DNA of 14,278 nucleotides from JAYZDB01 sp036338025 (lineage in GTDB: Bacteria; Planctomycetota; UBA1135; UBA2386), in NCBI GenBank assembly GCA_036338025.1, contig JAYZDB010000168.1:1-14278 (forward strand), written 5' to 3'. Positions 7,498 to 14,278 of this stretch are shown piece by piece; within the stretch, counting starts at the first letter, position 1; every line of letters begins with the position of its first letter. The notes beneath the pieces are model-generated. The model made no database searches. It saw only the letters and a program-made list of their open reading frames with translations, and was not told where the DNA came from. Both the position numbers and the translations under genes were made by a program.

Positions 7498-7511
7498 ATC
7501 GTGTCCACGAT
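7498..7511. repeat. 14-bp palindrome at the predicted transcription start
   Basis: ATCGTG-TC-CACGAT is a perfect 6-bp inverted repeat with a 2-bp centre. It starts 4 bp after the TAAGGT box and 22 bp before the ATG at 7533. The position would suit an operator for a dimeric regulator. As RNA a 2-nt loop is unfavourable, so a DNA site is more likely than a hairpin. One 14-bp palindrome can arise by chance. Confidence 0.3.
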
Positions 7512-7532
7512 TCCGCAGCCCCCGGGCCCGCG

Positions 7533-9305
7533 ATGATCGATGCCCGCCACCGATGGCTGGTTCTGATCGGAGTGGCCGTGGCGTACGCGATCGCGTACCT
7601 ACCCGTCCTCGACGCCGGATTCATCTGGGATGACCCGGACTACGTCATCCACAACGATACGCTTCGAAGTTCCGAGGGTCTGTGGAGGATGTGGTTCGAA
7701 TTCGGCGCCATCCCACAGTACTACCCGCTGGTGCACACGACGTTCTGGGTGGAGTACCAACTGTGGGGTCTCTCGCCGCTGGGCTATCACCTCGTCAACT
7801 GGCTGCTGCACGGCACCAACGCGATGCTGCTGTTCTTCCTGCTGCGCCGACTCGGCTTGTCCTGGGCCGGACTGGCCGCCTTCGTGTTCCTGGTTCACCC
7901 GGTTCACGTCGAGTCGGTAGCTTGGATCACCGAACGCAAGAACGTGCTATCCGGGATGTTCTACCTCAGCGCGTGGTTGGTCTGGACACGCTATGAGAGG
8001 AGCGGCAGCGATGGCCAGCGTCGGTCGACGGGCCTGTGGTTCGGCATGTTCGCGCTGTTCGTCTGCGGCCTGTTCAGCAAGACGGTGACCGCCACCCTGC
8101 CGGCAGCGATTCTGCTGTTGAACTGGTGGCGCGATGGCCGGATCACGCGCCGCGACGGACTTGCGCTGCTACCCCTGTTCGTAGTCGGCGTGGTAGCCGG
8201 ACTGTACACCGCTTGGATAGAAGCCTACGACCTCAGCGGCACTGGGCAGGGTGCATCGGGTGCCGAATGGAGCCTGGCGTGGACCGAGCGGCTGTTGGTG
8301 GCCGGCCGGACCTTCTGGTTCTACCCCAGCAAGATCCTGTGGCCGGACCCACTGATCTTCATCTACCCACGCTGGACCATCGACCCGGCGAACTTGCTGC
8401 AGTGGCTGTTCCCAATCGCCGCGGTCCTGTGCCTGGCGCTGCTGTTCACCCTGCGCCACCGCATCGGTCGAGGACCTCTGACCGCCGCACTGTTCCACGC
8501 CGGCACCCTGCTACCGGCACTCGGTTTTCTCAACGTCTACCCGTTCCGATACTCGTTCGTGGCTGACCACTTTCAGTATCTCGGAAGCCTGGCGGCGATC
8601 GTATTGCTAGTGCATGCCATCCGCCGCCTGGCCCCACGCGGCGAAGGCGCATGCATCATCCTGGCGGCGATCCCGCTGGTGCTGATCTCGAACATGCACG
8701 CCCGGACATTCGAGAACCAGGAGACCCTGTGGACCGCCACCCTCGCCGAACACGAGGCTTGCTGGATGGCCCATAACAACCTGGGCAGTCTGCTGTTGGA
8801 CCGTGGCGACGCGCAGCGCGCACGCCACCACTTCCAGCGTGCGCTGCATCACAAGTCGGACCACAAGGACGCCAAACTGAGCCTCGGCCTGATCGCGCTG
8901 CAAGAAAACAAGCTGCCGCGGGCCGAAGCGCTGTTCCGCGAAGTGCTGGCCGAGGCGCCAGAGTTCGCGCCGGCCTGGGCGAACCTGGGGCTACTGCACG
9001 CCTTCGCCAAGGACGATGACCAGGCCGAGCAGGCCTGGCGCAGCGCGCTTGGGTACGACCCGAAATACACCCCTGCTCGCAAGAACCTCGCCACCGCGCT
9101 GCGCAAACGGGGGGATCGGGAAGGCGCGCGGAGGTTGCTAGAAAAAGGCCTCTACGTGACGCCGCGTGACGTCAGCTTGTGGGTGCTCGCTGCCGAGAAC
9201 CTCCTGCGGATGATGCGCGTCGACGACGCCAAGGCGCACGCGAAGCGCGCGCTCGAACTCGACCCGGGCAACACCAGGGCCCGGCAAATCCTCGATGGTC
9301 GCTAA
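7533..9305 (+). CDS. TMTC-like GT-C membrane protein with C-terminal TPRs
   Basis: 590 aa. The N-terminal ~400 residues are polytopic with the layout of GT-C glycosyltransferases of the TMTC type. The presumed catalytic acidic pair sits after the first membrane helix in GFIWDDPDYVIHN (Asp33/Asp34). HPVHVESVAWITERKNVLSG (122-141) follows a hydrophobic helix and ADHFQYLGS (344-352) corresponds to the conserved lumenal loop of the family. Residues about 412-581 form roughly five TPRs (AHNNLGSLLLDRGDAQRARHHFQRAL; AWANLGLLHAFAKDDDQAEQAW; AKAHAKRALELDPGN). Animal TMTCs O-mannosylate proteins; the acceptors of bacterial homologues are unknown to me. The ATG at 7533 is chosen because the first membrane helix follows directly; the upstream in-frame TTG (7467) adds only non-conserved residues. 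The 3' end overlaps the next gene by 11 bp. Confidence 0.85.
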   Translation: MIDARHRWLVLIGVAVAYAIAYLPVLDAGFIWDDPDYVIHNDTLRSSEGLWRMWFEFGAIPQYYPLVHTTFWVEYQLWGLSPLGYHLVNWLLHGTNAMLLFFLLRRLGLSWAGLAAFVFLVHPVHVESVAWITERKNVLSGMFYLSAWLVWTRYERSGSDGQRRSTGLWFGMFALFVCGLFSKTVTATLPAAILLLNWWRDGRITRRDGLALLPLFVVGVVAGLYTAWIEAYDLSGTGQGASGAEWSLAWTERLLVAGRTFWFYPSKILWPDPLIFIYPRWTIDPANLLQWLFPIAAVLCLALLFTLRHRIGRGPLTAALFHAGTLLPALGFLNVYPFRYSFVADHFQYLGSLAAIVLLVHAIRRLAPRGEGACIILAAIPLVLISNMHARTFENQETLWTATLAEHEACWMAHNNLGSLLLDRGDAQRARHHFQRALHHKSDHKDAKLSLGLIALQENKLPRAEALFREVLAEAPEFAPAWANLGLLHAFAKDDDQAEQAWRSALGYDPKYTPARKNLATALRKRGDREGARRLLEKGLYVTPRDVSLWVLAAENLLRMMRVDDAKAHAKRALELDPGNTRARQILDGR

Positions 9306-11127
9306 TCCAACCAGCCAGGCAGGCACCCCGAGTTACGACGAGATCCTGCGGCGGGTCGGCCCGCTGCTGGTCGCGGCGCTCGGTGCGTTCATGCTGTACC
9401 GCAGTTGGCGCAAGTGGCCTGACCTTCTGGTCGACTTTGGCCAACAGCTGTACCTGGCCTGGCAGATGTCCGAGGGCCGCAACCTCTACGAAGACCTGGT
9501 CTGCAACTACGGTCCGCTCGCCCCGTACGCCAATGCCTGGGCCTTCGAGTGCTTCGGCGCCAGCTTCATGACGCTGGTCGGGCTGAATCTCGCTGTCTTC
9601 CTCGGCATCGCGTTCTTCACCTACCGCCTGCTGCTTCGCATCGGTACCCCGTTGTCCGCGCTGGTCAGCGGTGTTCTGCTGATGCTGGTGTTCGCATTCT
9701 CGCAGCTGTCCCAGACCGGCAACTACAACTACGCAACACCCTACGAGAACAGCCTCACCATCGGGCTTCTGCCTTCGCTGGCGGCCTTGTGGCTGGCACT
9801 GCGTCACCTCGATGGCGGTCGTGGACTGCTGCGGATCGGCCTGTGCCTGGGACTCGCCTTCCTCACCAAACCCGAGGTCTTCCTGGCTGGCGCAGCCGGG
9901 GTGTTCGCGAGTCTGGCGACCGCCTCGTGGTCCGAGTGCTGGGATCGCGCTCGCGTCATCCGCACTCTGGGCCGCACTCTGCTCGGCACCGCGATTCCGA
10001 TCCTGGCCGCATGGGCGCTGATGTCGACCGCCATGGGCACCTCTACGGCACTCTCCGGGACGCTGGGATCCTGGCCGGCCTTGTTCGGGTCGGGGGCCTC
10101 CGAACTGCTGTTCTACCGGCGCGGCATGGGGTTCGACGACCTGGGTAGCAAGTTGCTTGGGGTCACCCTGACTTCCGGGCTGTGGTTGCTGGTTGGCGCT
10201 GTTGCGGTGGTAAGCGGCGTCGGAGTGGCGAAGTTGCCCGGTTCCCTGCGCTGGCCTGCCGCGCTCCTGGCAGCGGTCCTGGTCACGATCCTGGCCAGCC
10301 AGGCCTTCGACGTCCTCGACTGGCACAAGGCAGCGCGTCCCCTGCAATTCCTCATGCTGGCCGTCGCTGCGCTCGCGCTACGCCAGGTGTTTTTGCGACG
10401 CGGCGGACAATCCGGACCGTCCGACCCAGAAACATCACGTCATCACCTTGCCCGCCTCGCGTATGCGACCTTCGCCGGCGTACTGCTGTTGAAGATGGTC
10501 TTGAACATCCGGGTCTACCACTACGGATTCGTGCTGGCGATGCCGGCTGCCATGGTCGCCAGCACCGCGTTCGTCGCGTGGCTCCCGCAGTGGGCGCAGA
10601 AGCGCGCCGGTCACCGCGTGACCAGCGCTGCGATCGGCCTGGCGATGCTCGCCGGATTCAGCCAATCGATGTGGAAGGTCTCGGACTACGAACTCGGTCT
10701 GAAGAAGACCACCGTCGGCGAGGACGCCAACCGCATGCTCGCCGACGACCGGGCCCACTTCGTGAATCCAACCCTGGCGCTGATCGAACGCCTGCAACCC
10801 AAGACCATGGTGGTCTTCCCGGAGGGCTCCATCCTCAACTTCCTGACGCGCTGCCCAAACCCGACGTCGTTCTACAACTTCATGCCCACCGGCTACGCGA
10901 TCTTCGGCGAGCACCGGATCCTGGAATCTCTGCGCAAGACGCCACCTGATGTCATCGTCCTGGTCGAAAAGGACACCTCAGAATTTGGCTACCGGTATTT
11001 CGGCACCGAGTACGCAGCGGAGACCATGAAATGGGTCCGGCAGAACTTCGTCCAAGCTGGTCTTTTCGGCAACCAACCCCTTCGCAACCAGCAGTTTGGC
11101 ATCGAGGTCTTGCAGAGACGCCGCTGA
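9295..11127 (+). CDS. Polytopic GT-C-like (ArnT/GT39-type) glycosyltransferase
   Basis: 610 aa with about 10-12 hydrophobic segments, then a soluble C-terminal domain (about 460-610). The first extracytoplasmic loop carries the GT-C signature: DFGQQLYLAWQMSEG with Asp48, then GRNLYEDLVCNYGPLAPYANA (61-81), which parallels the G..LY.D...N..PL stretch of ArnT/PMT_2 proteins that use polyprenyl-phosphate sugars. LAFLTKPEVFL (187-197) is another recurring feature of these families. The C-terminal domain contains PKTMVVFPEGSILNFLTRCPNPTSFYNFMPTG, a typical periplasmic acceptor-side segment. The ATG lies inside the 3' end of the TMTC-like gene (11-bp overlap), so translation is probably coupled and the products may work in one envelope glycosylation step. 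Sugar and acceptor cannot be read from the sequence. Confidence 0.8.
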   Translation: MVANPTSQAGTPSYDEILRRVGPLLVAALGAFMLYRSWRKWPDLLVDFGQQLYLAWQMSEGRNLYEDLVCNYGPLAPYANAWAFECFGASFMTLVGLNLAVFLGIAFFTYRLLLRIGTPLSALVSGVLLMLVFAFSQLSQTGNYNYATPYENSLTIGLLPSLAALWLALRHLDGGRGLLRIGLCLGLAFLTKPEVFLAGAAGVFASLATASWSECWDRARVIRTLGRTLLGTAIPILAAWALMSTAMGTSTALSGTLGSWPALFGSGASELLFYRRGMGFDDLGSKLLGVTLTSGLWLLVGAVAVVSGVGVAKLPGSLRWPAALLAAVLVTILASQAFDVLDWHKAARPLQFLMLAVAALALRQVFLRRGGQSGPSDPETSRHHLARLAYATFAGVLLLKMVLNIRVYHYGFVLAMPAAMVASTAFVAWLPQWAQKRAGHRVTSAAIGLAMLAGFSQSMWKVSDYELGLKKTTVGEDANRMLADDRAHFVNPTLALIERLQPKTMVVFPEGSILNFLTRCPNPTSFYNFMPTGYAIFGEHRILESLRKTPPDVIVLVEKDTSEFGYRYFGTEYAAETMKWVRQNFVQAGLFGNQPLRNQQFGIEVLQRRR

Positions 11128-11144
11128 AGATCCGATCCGGCAGG

Positions 11145-11180
11145 CGGCACACCTTGTTGGTCCCAGTACAGGTGTGGCCG
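11145..11180 (+). terminator. Hairpin after the glycosyltransferase pair (possible terminator, no T-tract)
   Basis: Eighteen bases after the TGA at 11125-11127, CGGCACACCTTGT can pair with ACAGGTGTGGCCG, giving a stem of about 12 bp with two single-base bulges around a 10-nt loop. No run of T follows, so it is not a classic intrinsic terminator. It could end the operon with Rho, protect the 3' end, or form a structured leader of the next unit. The rest of the 138-bp gap (11128-11265) holds no ORF or clear promoter; TAGAAA lies 12 bp before the ATG at 11266 without a -35. Confidence 0.4.
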
Positions 11181-11265
11181 GCAGAATCGGGAATCTGGAC
11201 CATGCGGTGGGTTGCGGCCTTGGAATAGGACCGTACCATCACCCCCAAGCGCGTAGAAAATCGAG

Positions 11266-11505
11266 ATGCTCCTCCTCGGCCTGAGTCTCCAGTTCGTATC
11301 CTTCGTTTGCTTCGTCGCGATCCTCGGGCGAGCATTCAAGGATTCCCTCGTGCAAGGACTGTTGAGCCTCTGCCTCATGCCCTACGCCCTCTACTACATG
11401 TTCGCGAAGCTGCAAGGCGAACGGAAGGGCCTGCTGGTCACCGGCTTTCTCGGCGGCGCGGCGGTCGGACTGACGCTCACCATACTGGGCGCACCTAGGG
11501 TCTAG
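11266..11505 (+). CDS. Small integral membrane protein (79 aa), unknown
   Basis: Not recognised. The protein is mostly hydrophobic: an N-terminal helix (MLLLGLSLQFVSFVCFVAILG), a second helix (LLSLCLMPYALYYMF, about 32-46), a short basic loop KLQGERKG, and a third helix (LLVTGFLGGAAVGLTLTIL, about 56-74). The pattern suggests two or three membrane spans. No strong Shine-Dalgarno precedes the ATG. Its TAG stop abuts the ATG of the DUF2752 gene with no spacing, which supports both as real, coupled genes. Its role probably relates to that partner. Hydrophobic helices in such a short ORF argue against a random shadow ORF. Confidence 0.68.
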   Translation: MLLLGLSLQFVSFVCFVAILGRAFKDSLVQGLLSLCLMPYALYYMFAKLQGERKGLLVTGFLGGAAVGLTLTILGAPRV

Positions 11506-11955
11506 ATGCCGCACGAGTCCAGTCTCACCCAAAGTAGGACCGGGCAACTCTTGTTCAGCCGCTGGTCGTTGGTGGCCGCATCCGTCGTCGTGACCGGCGC
11601 GGTCGTATTGCCATCGGGTGGGGTCGGTATCGAACTCTGCCTGTTCAAACAAGTCGCCGGCTTGCCCTGCTTCGGGTGTGGCCTGACCCGGTCCGTGATC
11701 TATACGGCACACGGACAGCTGACCCAGGCCCTGATCTACAACCCGTTCGGGCTGCTGGTCCTGCTGACCGCTATCGCCTGCCTGGCCCTCCGGTTCTTGC
11801 CGCCACTCGCTTGGCGTCGACACCTGGGAGCCTGGATTCAGAAGCATGACGAGATACTCAACCGGCTGGCCATCTGGACCCTGTTCGTGTTCTTCGGCTT
11901 CGGGGTCGTACGCATCGTGCTCCTCCTGCTGGGACTCTGGCCCTGGCCCTGGTAG
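11506..11955 (+). CDS. DUF2752 membrane protein
   Basis: 149-aa integral membrane protein with three or four hydrophobic segments (about 20-38, 78-98, 121-143). It carries the DUF2752 signature GLPCFGCGLTRSV (52-64), with Cys55 and Cys58 in a CxxCGLTR motif, preceded by Cys45 and followed by a small helix and the YNPFGLL entry to the next span. The family is widespread in Bacteroidetes, Planctomycetes and Actinobacteria. Its function is not known; the cysteine pair could bind a metal or form a disulfide. The ATG directly follows the TAG of the 79-aa gene. Downstream, GGGGA (11956-11960) and TCCCC (11973-11977) could form a weak 5-bp hairpin right after the stop, not strong enough to call a terminator. 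Confidence 0.85.
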   Translation: MPHESSLTQSRTGQLLFSRWSLVAASVVVTGAVVLPSGGVGIELCLFKQVAGLPCFGCGLTRSVIYTAHGQLTQALIYNPFGLLVLLTAIACLALRFLPPLAWRRHLGAWIQKHDEILNRLAIWTLFVFFGFGVVRIVLLLLGLWPWPW

Positions 11956-12012
11956 GGGGATCGAAGTGAAGGTCCCCGAGTGCGGAAGTTCGCGCTACGG
12001 ATTGATGACGCT

Positions 12013-12030
12013 GACCGGCTAAGATCGGTC
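12013..12030 (+). promoter_or_regulatory. -10-like box inside a short inverted repeat, upstream of 12047 gene
   Basis: GACCG / CGGTC flank an 8-nt centre that contains TAAGAT (12020-12025), a TAnnnT -10-like box 21 bp before the ATG at 12047. An AGAGGA Shine-Dalgarno (12032-12037) follows with 9-nt spacing and supports the chosen start. I see no good -35. The inverted repeat may be an operator or chance. The 91-bp gap from 11956 to 12046 holds nothing else I can support. Confidence 0.3.
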
Positions 12031-12046
12031 CAGAGGAATCGTTCCA

Positions 12047-13669
12047 ATGCACCAATCCCCCCACGGTTTCGTCAATCCCCTCGCTGCTTTCCTGCTCACA
12101 GGACTTCTCGCCGGGTCCTTGACCTCCCAGAAGGGCGGCGTCTACTCCGACCCGCTGCTGGGCATGAAGATCAAGCCGCCTTCGCGCTGGACCTACCTGG
12201 GGAAGATCGGCGATCGAGGCGCGCTGCGCATCCTGTATGCGAGTTCGCGTTCCTACGCATCGAAGGCCCAACGCGGGGTCTCGCATATCCCGACGATGCG
12301 CGTGCTGTGGTTTCCCAAGCCGAAGGACGGCGCCAAGAAGCCGGACGAGAAGAGTAAGTGGCCCATGCTCTCACCGTATAGCAGCGTCAAGGACTACATG
12401 GAGCGGGTGTATGTGGGAATGAAGCAGGTCTCCGTCGAGGTCGGAGCCATCGGCAAGATGCAGGGCCGCCGCTACGTCACCGCCGGCAATGGCAATGGCG
12501 GTCAAAAACTCACCCTCCACATCGCGTCGGTATCCCTGGATGACGGGGAGTTCGCCATCGAGTACGAGTGCCTGACCGAGCAACACAAGAAACTCAAATC
12601 GCAATTCGAAAAGAGCCTGCTCACTCTCACTCCGATGACCCGCAAGCCACCCGCCGAGCTTGAACTACCGATGTGGGAGTCCGACCGGGAAGGTTGGCTC
12701 AAGAAAGACGCCAAGACACGGGCCACGGAACGTGAAGCCTGGGGCAAGCAGTGGCTCAGGACGCGCAAAGCCGTCCCGGAGACCGGGTGGAAGACCCACA
12801 CCACCGATGGCTACCTGATCTTGAGTCACGCCGACAGCAAGTTCAGCAAGCGCATCGTCAAGGCGACCCAGATCATCCGCAAATGGGTCGATGGCTGGAT
12901 CGGGGAAACGACCGACGAGACAGTGATGCCGGCGGTGATCCGCATCTTCGCTGATCGACGGGAACGCACCGCCTACCAGTTCCGTGACATCAACCCCAGG
13001 GAATACGACCCGAGAGTCCGCGAACTGTATTTCTTCAAGGACGCCAGCGTCGGCAATACCGGTGCCGGATTTGCCGCCCTGACCCGGGGTATCTTCGAGC
13101 ATGTGCTCCATGACAAGCACCCCTATGCCAAGCGAGACATGCCACGCTGGCTGGACAACGGGCTGTGGGGCTACATGGATAGCTACAAGTTGAAGGGCAG
13201 GAACCTGGCCTTCGTTCCGGGCAAGATCGAGACGGGCAGGTTCGCCTACCACAAGCAGCACGACAACCGGGACCTGCAACCGATCTGGGGCATGATCCAG
13301 GAACGCAGCGCCCGCGGACCCGAGGACGGTGCCAACGAGCCCAACTGGGGATATACCCCCGAGTGCACACGCATCCTGCGCTGGCTCGACAAGGGCGGCA
13401 GTGAATTCTTCTTCAAGTCGAAGCGATTCCTGCCAACCTACCTCAAGCAGGTCGGTGACTCGGCCGTCACAGCATCCCCAGCCATCGGTCGACTCGTCGA
13501 TCAGCGGCGGCTCAACGCCGGTCAGCTCAAGGAACTCAACAAGCTGATCTACAAACGTCGTGACGCGCTGGTCGACACGATCGGCTACGCCGTGATTCCC
13601 ATCAGCATCGATGCGTGGAAGAAGGCCGATGCAGCCTTCAGGGTCTACAACGAGAACTTCAAGCTCTAG
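12047..13669 (+). CDS. Secreted two-domain protein: PsbP/DcrB-like N-terminus, degenerate gluzincin-like C-terminus
   Basis: 540 aa with a signal peptide (PLAAFLLTGLLAGSLTSQ, cleavage near 27). Residues about 32-196 resemble the PsbP/DcrB/DUF1795 fold: YSDPLLGMKIKPPSRWTY at the start, YVTAGNGNGGQKLTLHIAS..DDGEFAIEYEC strands and the closing QFEKSLLTLTP. Residues about 250-480 resemble secreted DUF1570-type gluzincin peptidases: TDGYLILSHAD, AVIRIFADRRERTAYQF, then FEHVLHD (350-356) where HExxH is expected, and MPRWLDNGLWGYMD (365-378) where P.WL.EGLA.Y is expected. The zinc-binding and catalytic residues are not preserved (EHVLH; Asn371 for Glu), so it is probably a non-catalytic binding protein. 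The start is supported by AGAGGA at 9-nt spacing. gnd follows 26 bp later and may share the transcript. Confidence 0.75.
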   Translation: MHQSPHGFVNPLAAFLLTGLLAGSLTSQKGGVYSDPLLGMKIKPPSRWTYLGKIGDRGALRILYASSRSYASKAQRGVSHIPTMRVLWFPKPKDGAKKPDEKSKWPMLSPYSSVKDYMERVYVGMKQVSVEVGAIGKMQGRRYVTAGNGNGGQKLTLHIASVSLDDGEFAIEYECLTEQHKKLKSQFEKSLLTLTPMTRKPPAELELPMWESDREGWLKKDAKTRATEREAWGKQWLRTRKAVPETGWKTHTTDGYLILSHADSKFSKRIVKATQIIRKWVDGWIGETTDETVMPAVIRIFADRRERTAYQFRDINPREYDPRVRELYFFKDASVGNTGAGFAALTRGIFEHVLHDKHPYAKRDMPRWLDNGLWGYMDSYKLKGRNLAFVPGKIETGRFAYHKQHDNRDLQPIWGMIQERSARGPEDGANEPNWGYTPECTRILRWLDKGGSEFFFKSKRFLPTYLKQVGDSAVTASPAIGRLVDQRRLNAGQLKELNKLIYKRRDALVDTIGYAVIPISIDAWKKADAAFRVYNENFKL

Positions 13670-13684
13670 CACGACAGGCCAACG

Positions 13685-13690
13685 AAAGGA
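13685..13690 (+). promoter_or_regulatory. Ribosome binding site deciding the GTG start of gnd
   Basis: AAAGGA lies 5 nt before GTG at 13696-13698 and is one of the better Shine-Dalgarno sequences in the window. It decides the start, because the next in-frame ATG (13747) falls inside the conserved nucleotide-binding motif GLAVMGQN and would delete it. Confidence 0.7.
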
Positions 13691-13695
13691 AACCA

Positions 13696-14278
13696 GTGAC
13701 TGAACCGGATGCGAATGCCCAGATCGGCCTGATCGGTCTAGCCGTCATGGGACAGAACCTGGCGCTGAACATCGCGCGCAAGGGGTTTCCGATCTCGGTA
13801 TTCAACCGGACCTACCGGAAGACCACCGACTTCCTCGGCGGCATCGACGGCGAACCGGTCCAGGGCTTCGAGGCACTGGGAGAATTCGTCCAGAGCCTGC
13901 AACGGCCCCGCCGCATCTTGATGATGGTCAAGGCGGGTGGGCCGACTGAGTCGACCATCGAGCAGCTGCTGCCGCTCCTGGACCAGGGCGACATGATCAT
14001 CGATGGCGGCAACGCCCATCCGGACGATACCGATCGACGTAGCGCAGAACTCACCGCGCAGGGGTTCCGTTTCGTAGGAATGGGTGTATCCGGCGGCGAG
14101 GAGGGCGCCTTGAACGGCCCGAGCCTGATGCCCGGCGGTCCGCGGGATGCCTACGACGAGCTCGAGCCGATCCTGACCAAGATCGCCGCCCAGGTCGACG
14201 ATGGCCCCTGCGTCACCTACATCGGCCCTGGCGGCGCCGGGCACTTCGTCAAGATGGTGCACAACGGCATCGAGTACG
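13696..14278 (+). CDS. gnd: 6-phosphogluconate dehydrogenase, decarboxylating (partial, C-terminus beyond right edge)
   Basis: Oxidises and decarboxylates 6-phosphogluconate to ribulose 5-phosphate with reduction of NADP+ in the pentose phosphate pathway. I translated it from the GTG; 194 residues are visible with no stop. Family motifs are in order: the dinucleotide-binding start QIGLIGLAVMGQNLALNIARKGF (9-31), FNRTYRKT, LMMVKAGGPT, IIDGGNAHPDDTDRR (101-115), GVSGGEEGALNGPSLMPGG (129-147, the substrate-binding signature) and GGAGHFVKMVHNGIEY (179-194) with the catalytic lysine in HFVKMVHNGIEY. Family length is about 470 residues in the long form; GGEEGAL.GPSLMPGG and the linker length fit the long form rather than the short GndA type. 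A good Shine-Dalgarno precedes the GTG. It lies 26 bp after the secreted-protein gene. Confidence 0.95.
   Translation, partial: MTEPDANAQIGLIGLAVMGQNLALNIARKGFPISVFNRTYRKTTDFLGGIDGEPVQGFEALGEFVQSLQRPRRILMMVKAGGPTESTIEQLLPLLDQGDMIIDGGNAHPDDTDRRSAELTAQGFRFVGMGVSGGEEGALNGPSLMPGGPRDAYDELEPILTKIAAQVDDGPCVTYIGPGGAGHFVKMVHNGIEY

Noticed and set aside
9172..10347. 391-codon ORF on the minus strand
   Set aside because: Antisense to the membrane glycosyltransferase genes; its Gln/Arg/Gly-rich product is the mirror of hydrophobic codons, not a real protein.
11956..11977. GGGGA / TCCCC hairpin right after the DUF2752 stop as a terminator
   Set aside because: The stem is only 5 bp with a 12-nt loop and no T-tract; too weak to call.
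12665..13672. 335-codon ORF on the minus strand
   Set aside because: Antisense of the secreted two-domain protein; no motif, no ribosome binding site, and the plus-strand gene has a signal peptide and a Shine-Dalgarno.
1..14278. CRISPR array, tRNA/rRNA, insertion sequence, integrase or phage genes
   Set aside because: I saw no regularly spaced direct repeats, no cloverleaf or rRNA-like stretch, and no transposase or recombinase motif on either strand.

Overview
The window is a GC-rich, densely coded bacterial chromosome segment with no sign of mobile DNA, RNA genes or CRISPR. Its make-up is housekeeping genes mixed with secreted HEAT-repeat, LolA-like and degenerate-peptidase proteins, a TMTC-like membrane protein with TPRs, and a DUF2752 protein. 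This resembles marine or environmental Planctomycetota or a neighbouring phylum. The assignment is inference from gene style, not from a marker gene.

Left part (1-5129). A minus-strand pair, lgt (prolipoprotein diacylglyceryl transferase) followed by pyrC (dihydroorotase, running off the left edge), overlaps by ATGA. Divergent from it, 48 bp away, is a two-gene unit that I recognise as eboA-eboB. These are the first two genes of the Ebo/EDB metabolite-trafficking cluster, here followed directly by prfC (release factor 3) and not by eboCDEF. This isolated eboAB pair is the most unusual item in the window.

Middle part (5150-7433). A minus-strand secreted protein with a LolA-like look converges on prfC. 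A secreted HEAT-repeat protein diverges from it across a 127-bp spacer.

Right part (7533-11955). A TMTC-like GT-C membrane protein with about five C-terminal TPRs overlaps by 11 bp a second GT-C-like polytopic membrane protein. The two look like a translationally coupled envelope glycosylation pair. A hairpin follows, then a 79-aa membrane protein abutting a DUF2752 membrane protein with no gap.

Right edge (12047-14278). A secreted protein combines a PsbP/DcrB-like N-terminal region with a degenerate gluzincin-like C-terminal region. It is followed 26 bp later by gnd (6-phosphogluconate dehydrogenase), which starts at GTG behind a good Shine-Dalgarno and is cut by the window end.

Shine-Dalgarno sequences are mostly weak. 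Several starts are preceded by a TARGRTC hexamer-like element that may be a -10 box, usually close to a short inverted repeat. No stretch over 300 bp lacks a gene; the longest gaps are 11128-11265 and 6101-6227.
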